Assembly: GCA_002474345.1 (NCBI GenBank)
Contig: DKQD01000191.1
Location: forward strand, 53,450-59,957
DNA: 6,508 nucleotides
Reading direction: 5' to 3'
From: Bacteriovoracaceae bacterium UBA7317
Lineage (GTDB): Bacteria; Bdellovibrionota; Bacteriovoracia; Bacteriovoracales; Bacteriovoracaceae
The notes under the pieces: model-generated
Database searches by the model: none
Told to the model about the DNA's origin: nothing
The model's input: the letters and a program-made list of their open reading frames with translations, nothing else
Shown here: positions 1 through 5,689 of the stretch, in pieces
Numbering within the stretch: the stretch's first letter is position 1
How the letters are laid out: each line of letters begins with the position of its first letter
Translations under genes and position numbers: made by a program

Positions 1-1
1 G

Positions 2-589
2 AGCAAAGACCGCCTTCTTGAGTATTTGTCTAAAAATCCTGAAGAGTCTTTTAAGCAAATGGTCGACGTTGTAAGAAGTGATGTCGGAAGAGATAATTCT
101 TCTTTACGGGGTCAGTTGATGGTCGCCATGAGTTTTGTTCCAGGAAAAGAGGAAGAAGTCAAAGACTTGGCCATTGAAGAATTAAAAACTAATATTGTTC
201 CTATCAATCCTCCCCTTTCTGTTCCTGGAGATTCTAAAGAAAAATTTAAAATGATGGGAGCGATGGAACAAGTAGCTGTTATTAAAGCCTACGAGGCTTT
301 TTTAAGTGCTTCTCACAAGAATTTGGAAAATGTTCAAGAGGAAACTCTTGAAATTTTAAGCTTTCAAAAAAACCTCACTGTCAGAAGAAATCTGGCCATT
401 CTTTATGATAAGGCCTTTCCAAATAAACGAATGGAAATGCTTCAGAAAATGAAAGAGAAAGGTATCAACCTTATGAAAAAGATGGCCCCTAGGGGTATTG
501 GTGCTGGGGTTGACGAATATTATGAAAACGACGGGAGTGATAGGAGTCGTTACTACGATTTTCAAGAAGATGAGAGGGAGGACGTTTAA
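2..589 (+). CDS. Helical hypothetical protein, 5'-truncated by window edge
   Basis: I do not recognise this protein. The reading frame is open from base 2, so the TTG at 26 is probably internal: the eight codons before it (SKDRLLEY) continue the same helical, charged character, and no ribosome-binding site precedes the TTG. The visible 195 residues are mostly predicted alpha helix, rich in Lys, Glu and Met, with no signal peptide or membrane segment in the visible part. The C-terminal ~35 residues become low-complexity, with a Gly-rich turn followed by an acidic, Tyr/Asp/Arg-rich tail. By eye the helical part aligns with the C-terminal domain of the next gene: an SLRG motif at 101-112 matches YLRG there, and the segment ending RRNLAILYDKAFPN matches one ending in AFFPN. 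It sits 2 bp upstream of that gene, so the two are almost surely co-transcribed. A tandem duplication is the likely origin. The function is unknown; an adaptor or HEAT-like helical scaffold is possible but unproven. Confidence 0.8.
   Translation, partial: SKDRLLEYLSKNPEESFKQMVDVVRSDVGRDNSSLRGQLMVAMSFVPGKEEEVKDLAIEELKTNIVPINPPLSVPGDSKEKFKMMGAMEQVAVIKAYEAFLSASHKNLENVQEETLEILSFQKNLTVRRNLAILYDKAFPNKRMEMLQKMKEKGINLMKKMAPRGIGAGVDEYYENDGSDRSRYYDFQEDEREDV
575..581 (+). promoter_or_regulatory. Ribosome binding site for the membrane-anchored helical protein
   Basis: AGGGAGG lies inside the last codons of the preceding gene, 10 bases before the ATG at 592. It is a strong match to the anti-Shine-Dalgarno core and supports both that start codon and coupled translation of the two genes. 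Confidence 0.75.
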
Positions 590-591
590 AA

Positions 592-1398
592 ATGAACAAG
601 TGGATTTTAGGGTTTCTTTCAATCGTACTTTCTTTTTTAGGCTTTCATTTGGGAAGCCGTCAGGTTGAGGAAAAAGTACCAACCTTTAAAACTATTAGAA
701 TAGGGGATCTTTCATCGGAACTAACAGGGGATGGATCAAGAAGACCGACCGGAGGTAGTGGAACGCAAGGTCAGATACATCTAAAAGGCTTAAAGAGAGG
801 TCCTCAAAGCCAAGGGCATTCAAGTGGAGAAAAGGAAAGGGAAGAAGAAATCTATTTTAGATCGCACCTTTCAGATAGAGGAAATTTAGACATCTATATA
901 AAAACGAAAAACCTTTTTAGAAACTATGAGAAGAAAGAAGCTTTGGCCCGTTGGATGGTTCTTGGTAACTTTTTTTCGAGCTCTAAATCTTACGGAGACC
1001 TTTTTTATTCTTCTGTTAGGAATCTTAATGAGGATCCTAAAAAGACATTGGAGGTTCTTCAAAAATCTATGATCAATATGGGACAAGAAGACTCCTACCT
1101 GAGAGGAATGGCGGTTAATTTAGTTCACCATTTGGAATTAGAGGATGAAGAGAAAGTTTCATTTTTTGGAAAAGAAATTGACCGACCCTTAAAAGTGAGC
1201 GAGGGAGGTGATTTGGGATATAACGCTTCATCTATTGTTCCTTCCCTCCTTTATCTTAAACAATATTCAAAAGATGATGTCATAACGGTTGAACTGTTAA
1301 AAAAGTCTCTTGAAAAAAATCAGAGGAATCCCGAGACCCAAAAAAGCTTAAGGGACCGTTACCTTGCTTTTTTTCCTAATTTGGCCCATCGAATTTAA
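592..1398 (+). CDS. Membrane-anchored helical hypothetical protein
   Basis: No family is recognised. The 268-residue protein begins with a short basic start (MNK) and a hydrophobic stretch at about residues 4-20, which fits an uncleaved inner-membrane anchor or a signal peptide; no lipobox cysteine is present. Residues ~40-85 form a Gly/Ser/Gln/Arg-rich low-complexity linker with little predicted structure. From ~86 to the end the protein is helical and charged. This C-terminal domain resembles the upstream protein: the EDPKKTLEVL segment corresponds to NPEESFKQMV, QEDSYLRG to RDNSSLRG, and both domains finish near an FPN motif (1372-1380 here, 416-424 upstream). The ATG at 592 is chosen for its strong Shine-Dalgarno sequence and because the hydrophobic segment follows at once. 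It is 2 bp after the previous stop and 13 bp before the secreted peptidase gene, so the three probably form one operon. The domain is most likely exposed to the periplasm; the role is unknown. Confidence 0.85.
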   Translation: MNKWILGFLSIVLSFLGFHLGSRQVEEKVPTFKTIRIGDLSSELTGDGSRRPTGGSGTQGQIHLKGLKRGPQSQGHSSGEKEREEEIYFRSHLSDRGNLDIYIKTKNLFRNYEKKEALARWMVLGNFFSSSKSYGDLFYSSVRNLNEDPKKTLEVLQKSMINMGQEDSYLRGMAVNLVHHLELEDEEKVSFFGKEIDRPLKVSEGGDLGYNASSIVPSLLYLKQYSKDDVITVELLKKSLEKNQRNPETQKSLRDRYLAFFPNLAHRI

Positions 1399-1404
1399 AG
1401 GGAG
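1397..1404 (+). promoter_or_regulatory. Ribosome binding site that fixes the peptidase GTG start
   Basis: AAAGGGAG overlaps the TAA stop of the preceding gene and lies 7 bases before the GTG at 1412. No comparable site precedes the in-frame ATG at 1364, so this site decides the start of the peptidase gene. Confidence 0.75.
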
Positions 1405-1411
1405 TAGAGTA

Positions 1412-2386
1412 GTGAATCGACTAGGTTTAATAATTTTTCTTTTTTTTACTCTAAAACTTTCGTTAGAAATCAACACGGCTTTTGCCTTTGGTGGAAATAG
1501 TTTTAGCGGTGATGACTCAGCTTATTCTGAAAATCAATGCCGCTCTGAGGTTGCCTGCACTTACGGAAATATGCCTCTTCAAAGGCAAGGATCTATTATG
1601 CTCCGCTGGTATTTAAATGAAAAAGAGCAGCTTTCTGTAAAGTCAGACCCTGGCTGGTGTGGTGCCGTCGCTGGGATGATGGCACTCTATGGTTTGAAGG
1701 CCCACAACCCTCAAATTAAATGGAATTCTTGGCCTGATGAAGTACCTTTTAAAAGAATCAAAAAAAAGAACCTCCACTACGGAGTTTGGAAGACTGGCAA
1801 ATTATTTAAAACTAACTTTGAAAAGGGAGGAACTTACGGTCATCATGCGGCTTTAGGGCTTCAGAATATTTGGGATAATTTAGAAGGGGCCAAGTGGAAG
1901 CATTATTCTAATGAACGTTACCTACCTCTTTGGTCCACTGAGACTCTAAAGCAGGATATCTTAGAAAAAAAGCATGTGAGTTATGTGGGAATTAGCAAAG
2001 AAAAAGTTAAAATTGTCCGCTCCTTATCTCCTCAGATTTTTTATGATGATGAAATTAAGAAGAGGTACTTGGATGTTGGGTATTTTGAGGTGCCTGTGAG
2101 CAGAGAGGGTGGCCATGCCCTTGTCATAAATGGCTATGATGGTGACCACTTGATTCTTTATGACCCTTGGGGAAGGATCTATACGGCAAAAGCATCTAAT
2201 TACCTATATGCTGTTGAAAAAGGCTTCCTCTCTGATAAGGTCATTTCGGGTTCTCATAGAACACGCTTTACCTATGGCAAAAAGAAAAAAAGAAACTGGA
2301 TGAATTTTAGCCATTTTATTGAGCATGCGGGTGAATTCAGGTTTCATAATATTTTAATGACAAAAACAAATATTGGCTTACGTTAG
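1412..2386 (+). CDS. Secreted C39-like (papain-fold) cysteine peptidase
   Basis: Predicted exported cysteine peptidase or related papain-fold hydrolase of 324 residues, counted from GTG. That start is preferred to the ATG at 1364 because it has a good Shine-Dalgarno 7 bases upstream and gives a clean signal peptide: MNR, a hydrophobic core at ~4-17, and an Ala-Phe-Ala cleavage site near residue 25. The ATG would overlap the upstream gene by 35 bp and bury the signal in a longer leader. The catalytic Cys is probably C83 in DPGWCGAVAGMMALYG. The His is H235 in GGHALVINGYDG and the third residue is D251 in ILYDPWG; the Cys, His and Asp-Pro-Trp-Gly order and spacing are typical of C39-like peptidases (Peptidase_C39_2 type). 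The usual oxyanion Gln six residues before the Cys is absent (Lys there). Two cysteines near the mature N terminus (C43, C49) could form a disulfide. The gene ends in tandem stops TAG TAA. No ABC exporter is adjacent, so bacteriocin-leader processing is not indicated; the substrate is unknown. Confidence 0.8.
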   Translation: MNRLGLIIFLFFTLKLSLEINTAFAFGGNSFSGDDSAYSENQCRSEVACTYGNMPLQRQGSIMLRWYLNEKEQLSVKSDPGWCGAVAGMMALYGLKAHNPQIKWNSWPDEVPFKRIKKKNLHYGVWKTGKLFKTNFEKGGTYGHHAALGLQNIWDNLEGAKWKHYSNERYLPLWSTETLKQDILEKKHVSYVGISKEKVKIVRSLSPQIFYDDEIKKRYLDVGYFEVPVSREGGHALVINGYDGDHLILYDPWGRIYTAKASNYLYAVEKGFLSDKVISGSHRTRFTYGKKKKRNWMNFSHFIEHAGEFRFHNILMTKTNIGLR

Positions 2387-2395
2387 TAAAATATT

Positions 2396-2425
2396 CTGTT
2401 AGGATACTCAATGTAAGACTAGAAT
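2396..2425 (+). promoter_or_regulatory. Weak candidate promoter for the chemotaxis gene pair
   Basis: In the 60-bp gap after the peptidase gene, TAGAAT (2420-2425) matches five of six bases of a -10 box. An 18-bp spacer separates it from CTGTTA (2396-2401), which matches only three of six bases of a -35 box. The change of gene function here makes a new transcription start sensible, but the match is weak and in AT-rich DNA could be chance. Confidence 0.25.
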
Positions 2426-2446
2426 TTTAAATTAGGGCAAGGGTCT

Positions 2447-3040
2447 ATGGAAGAGAATGGTACTGGCTTCGATGTGGATAAAATGCGTCAGGACATGAGA
2501 AAAGTTGTCATGAAGCGGATTGGGCCTGAAATTGAAATAGACTATGAGGTAATAGAAGACTTTAAAATAACCAAGCCAGAAAGTCAGAGACTTCTTTCCA
2601 TTATCTTCATTCAAAATAGCGCCATCACATTCAATCTTCAAATCAGTTATTCAATTGAGGACGCTCTTTTCTTTTCCAATTTTAAAGATAGTGGAAAAAT
2701 GACTACTGATGAAAAAAAGGCGATGGCCAAAGATTTTATTAATGAGTTATGCAATATGGCAGGTGGTGGGATTAAACACTTGGTTGAAGAAGAAGGAATT
2801 GATTCACTTATAAGTCTTCCTGTTTCAACCAGGACTGAAGATCAGGATTTATTCAGGGCCCATCCCAAAGGGACGAGTCGAGTGATTACAGACCAATGGA
2901 TGCTAGAGCATGCAGAGGGAAACCATAGCGTTCTTTGTTATACGAAAATGGAAGTTTTGGATGAGAAGGCCATGAAAGAAAGAATTGTCCCTGCTTTCGG
3001 TGGAGGTGACGATGCTGGTGGTGGCGTGTTTTTTCTTTAA
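2447..3040 (+). CDS. CheX-like chemotaxis phosphatase-domain protein
   Basis: A 197-residue soluble protein, probably of the CheC/CheX/FliY superfamily, whose members dephosphorylate CheY-phosphate. The key evidence is residues 97-110, FINELCNMAGGGIK. This carries the ExxN signature (E100, N103) followed by the Gly-rich turn and Lys, as in the family pattern ELxNMIAGxxK. A beta-rich segment precedes it (~49-70, SIIFIQNSAITFNLQISYSI) and a SLPVSTR segment follows, in the order expected for one CheX half-domain. Only one ExxN motif is seen, as in CheX rather than CheC. The N-terminal ~30 residues are charged and helical. The C terminus is odd: a Gly/Asp tail, FGGGDDAGGG, ends in the hydrophobic VFFL. 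The ATG at 2447 is preceded by AGGG at 2434-2437 (9-base spacing) and AAGGG at 2439-2443 (3-base spacing). It lies 29 bp upstream of the CheB-CheR fusion, which strongly supports a chemotaxis-type role. It could instead be a non-catalytic binding relative. Confidence 0.65.
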   Translation: MEENGTGFDVDKMRQDMRKVVMKRIGPEIEIDYEVIEDFKITKPESQRLLSIIFIQNSAITFNLQISYSIEDALFFSNFKDSGKMTTDEKKAMAKDFINELCNMAGGGIKHLVEEEGIDSLISLPVSTRTEDQDLFRAHPKGTSRVITDQWMLEHAEGNHSVLCYTKMEVLDEKAMKERIVPAFGGGDDAGGGVFFL

Positions 3041-3058
3041 AAAATCAGTAATGCTTTT

Positions 3059-3062
3059 GGAG
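3059..3062 (+). promoter_or_regulatory. Ribosome binding site for the CheB-CheR fusion
   Basis: GGAG sits 7 bases before the ATG at 3070 in the 29-bp gap after the CheX-like gene, supporting that start and translation from a shared transcript. Confidence 0.6.
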
Positions 3063-3069
3063 TTAAATA

Positions 3070-5685
3070 ATGAGTCAATTAAATGATAAGCCGAATGTTG
3101 TTTTGATAGGGGCTTCAGCTGGTGGAGTAAAGCTTATTGAAAAGCTCTTAACCGCTTTTGAAGGGTTTCCACCAAGTCTTAAAGAAAATACAGCAATTGT
3201 CATTTGTCAGCATCTATCCGAGGCTACAAAATCATTGATGAAGGAAATCATTGACCGAACCGATTCGGGGTTTGAAGTTAGAGAACTTTTTGAAAGTATG
3301 AAGCTTGAAAAAAATGTTTGTTATTTAAACCAACCTGGAAGATATTCGACTTATAATCAAGGCGAGATAGTAGTCAGAGAGTTTAATGAAAATGATCGAA
3401 AAGAGCCGACTTTTCTTATTAATAAATGCTTTAGTTCTTTTGCAGACCATATGGGTGATTTTCACCTGGCTTTTGGGATCGTCTTATCAGGAGCAGGCAG
3501 TGATGGTGCTTTAGGTCTTTTGGATTTAAAAGAGGCCGGAGGTTTTTGTATTACTCAGGATCCTGAAGAAGCGGAGGTCAATGGAATGCCTCAGGCGGTG
3601 ATTAATAAAAATGCCTTCCATGAAATTCTTTTCCTCTCTGAAATTACCCAATCTATAGAAAATATTGTCCTTGATGATGACCTAGTACCTCTTTTTAAAC
3701 GAAAAAAAGGGGGTATTGATTATGAGATTATCTCCAATATTTTAAAAGATGCTTTTAAATTTCATGAACTTAATATCAAGTATTACAGGTTTCCCTCTCT
3801 TGTAAGGGGGATAATAAGAAGGATGTCAAAACTCGGTCTCTCTGAAAAGGGGAAGAAGAATACGGTTATGGAATACAAAAAGCATTATGAAGAAAATAAA
3901 GCCTCTGAGAGCTTTAATTTGGTTCATGGGCTTCTCATTTCCTATACAAAGTTTTTTAGAGATCCTGATGTTTGGGTGGAAGTGGCCCGGTCTGTGGTTC
4001 CACGACTTTTAGATGTGCATCTCGAAACAAATCCTCGTGAGAGTGATATGTTTAAGATTTGGAGTGTGGGATGTGCTACAGGAGAAGAAGCCTATACTCT
4101 TGCTCTCATTGTTGCCGAAGTGTGTCGGATCAGAGAGATAAGCCCAAAAGGAATAAAGATCTTTGCGACTGATATTAGTGAGAAAAATATTGTTAAGGCC
4201 CAGGAAGGAAAGTATAAGCTAGAATCTTTAGAGGATATCCCTGCCGAGTACCATTCTTACATTAAAAAAGATAAGGAAGCAGGGACTTTTAGTTTTGCTC
4301 AAGAAATCAAAGACCTCATTACTTTTTCTGTTCACGATATTTTGGTGATGGCCCCACTTTCTAAAATCTCTTTAATTAGTTGTAGGAATTTACTTATTTA
4401 TATTAGGTCTCTTTACCAGCAGTCCGTTTTTGAAAACCTTTCTTTTGGACTTAAAAAGGGTGGCAGGCTCATTCTTGGGCAAGCTGAAAGAACAACTGAC
4501 GACAGCCTTTTTAAGGCGGACTATGAGAAAATCCACCTCTATGAAAGCCTTGGAACGAAGAGGCGGTTTGGATTTACGACTCAAAGGACTTTGCCCCCTA
4601 GTGTAGGGCAAGCGGCTTTTGGGGGTTCTCTTGAGGGAAAACAAATTGGCGGAGGACTAGGAACTTCCCAGCCTCCAAATACAGGCCCGGCCATGGCCTC
4701 TGCTTTAGAACATGTTATTAAAAGAGGGGTTCTTCTTAGAAGTGATGGGCTTGTGATCCGGTTTCTTGGGGATTGTAGGGACTACTTTTCTTTCCCTAAA
4801 ACAGGGCCTTCTTTTCAGATAGAACAGCTGGCGCTGCCAGAATTGATGCCTTACCTGACCGCATCTTTAGCATCTTGCCTAAAGATGAGAAAAACGGTTT
4901 CTATAGGAAAGCACCAGGTAGAGCTTGCTAATGGTGAGTCTTCAGAGGTTTATATGACCATGGAGCCTTTTGATTCCATTGATGATGTTGACACAACATA
5001 TGTTCTTCTTAGGATTTTTGAAGGTGAAGATGAAAGTGAGAGTGTAGGTGGAAATTCCTTGGGTGAGGCAAGCGGAGATATTATAGCCGACCGAGAATTA
5101 GTCGAGGGCCTTCAAGAAGAACTTTCAGCGACCAAAAAAAATCTTGCCGAGGCCCTGGAACACCATGTGGTCACTGGTGAAGAGTTACAGGTCACAAACG
5201 AGGAGCTCATGAGTTCTAACGAGGAGCTTATGGCATCTAACGAAGAACTCAAGTCATTAAATGAAGAGCTTCAGGTTATCAACCAAAATCATACTTTTAA
5301 CCAGGAAAATATTCTCAAGCGTTTTGCCCTCTTTAATGAGGTTTTAGATATTAAGGGAAGTTTCTTTTTTATCTTTGATAATGATCTAGTTTTAAAAGAT
5401 GCTTCAGATGGCTTTTTAAAAGCCTCCGGCCTTTCTGAAAGGGATTTTGGAAGGCTTTTACAAGATTTTACTTTCTTTACCACTCATTTCGGGAATGAGC
5501 TTGTCAGCCTTAAGGGAGAATCTTTGTCAGTGGATTCTTTCAATAAACTAGATGAAGAGCTAAATTTAGACGGCGCTAGTTATAAAGTAGGAGTTTTTTC
5601 CCAGGCTGAATCTTCAAAAAAGGAAGTCTTAAAGACTGATAATGAGAGTCTAATCAGATGGGTGGCCCTTTTTAATAAGAATTAA
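3070..5685 (+). CDS. cheBR: CheB methylesterase-CheR methyltransferase-PAS fusion protein
   Basis: An 871-residue cytoplasmic signalling fusion that joins the two opposing receptor-adaptation enzymes. Residues ~8-195 are a CheB methylesterase/glutamine deamidase domain with an intact triad: S16 in GASAGG, H48 in CQHL and D145 in LSGAGSDGALGL. Residues ~215-495 are CheR, an AdoMet-dependent glutamate methyltransferase: helical N-terminal subdomain, TKFFRD (293-298), AdoMet-binding GCATGEEAYT (334-343), ATDIS (366-370) and CRNLLIY (438-444). A Gly/Pro-rich linker (~500-542) leads to a PAS-like domain (~544-650), then a long coiled coil (~675-750) with NEEL heptads, then a second, divergent PAS-like domain (~752-850). 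There is no N-terminal receiver domain, so phospho-activation as in enteric CheB is not possible; control by the PAS domains or a partner is inferred. There is no C-terminal histidine kinase, unlike some CheB/CheR fusions. It follows a CheX-like gene by 29 bp, which suggests one adaptation module. Whether it acts on chemoreceptors or other targets cannot be seen here. Confidence 0.93.
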   Translation: MSQLNDKPNVVLIGASAGGVKLIEKLLTAFEGFPPSLKENTAIVICQHLSEATKSLMKEIIDRTDSGFEVRELFESMKLEKNVCYLNQPGRYSTYNQGEIVVREFNENDRKEPTFLINKCFSSFADHMGDFHLAFGIVLSGAGSDGALGLLDLKEAGGFCITQDPEEAEVNGMPQAVINKNAFHEILFLSEITQSIENIVLDDDLVPLFKRKKGGIDYEIISNILKDAFKFHELNIKYYRFPSLVRGIIRRMSKLGLSEKGKKNTVMEYKKHYEENKASESFNLVHGLLISYTKFFRDPDVWVEVARSVVPRLLDVHLETNPRESDMFKIWSVGCATGEEAYTLALIVAEVCRIREISPKGIKIFATDISEKNIVKAQEGKYKLESLEDIPAEYHSYIKKDKEAGTFSFAQEIKDLITFSVHDILVMAPLSKISLISCRNLLIYIRSLYQQSVFENLSFGLKKGGRLILGQAERTTDDSLFKADYEKIHLYESLGTKRRFGFTTQRTLPPSVGQAAFGGSLEGKQIGGGLGTSQPPNTGPAMASALEHVIKRGVLLRSDGLVIRFLGDCRDYFSFPKTGPSFQIEQLALPELMPYLTASLASCLKMRKTVSIGKHQVELANGESSEVYMTMEPFDSIDDVDTTYVLLRIFEGEDESESVGGNSLGEASGDIIADRELVEGLQEELSATKKNLAEALEHHVVTGEELQVTNEELMSSNEELMASNEELKSLNEELQVINQNHTFNQENILKRFALFNEVLDIKGSFFFIFDNDLVLKDASDGFLKASGLSERDFGRLLQDFTFFTTHFGNELVSLKGESLSVDSFNKLDEELNLDGASYKVGVFSQAESSKKEVLKTDNESLIRWVALFNKN
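5176..5280 (+). repeat. Five heptad repeats (NEEL) encoding a coiled coil
   Basis: Residues 703-737 of the CheB-CheR fusion are five consecutive 7-residue units of the form (G/N)EELxxx: GEELQVT, NEELMSS, NEELMAS, NEELKSL, NEELQVI. The 21-base DNA units are similar but not identical, so the repeat is kept at protein level. Such NEEL heptads are typical of the linker between the methyltransferase/PAS part and the C-terminal part in CheB/CheR fusions and probably form a parallel coiled coil. Confidence 0.85.
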
Positions 5686-5689
5686 AAGC

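Noticed and set aside
356..682. 108-residue open frame on the minus strand
   Set aside because: It lies across the end of the first gene and the start of the second in antisense, has no recognisable family, and is explained by AT-rich coding sequence on the plus strand.
2387..2430. Possible terminator hairpin after the peptidase gene (TAAAAT with ATTTTA)
   Set aside because: The stem is six A/T pairs with a loop of about 31 bases and no following T-run, so it is unlikely to be stable.
2432..2641. 69-residue open frame on the minus strand
   Set aside because: It overlaps the CheX-like gene start in antisense and has no supporting signal.
4390..4644. 84-residue open frame on the minus strand
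   Set aside because: It is antisense within the CheR coding region, whose motifs are intact.
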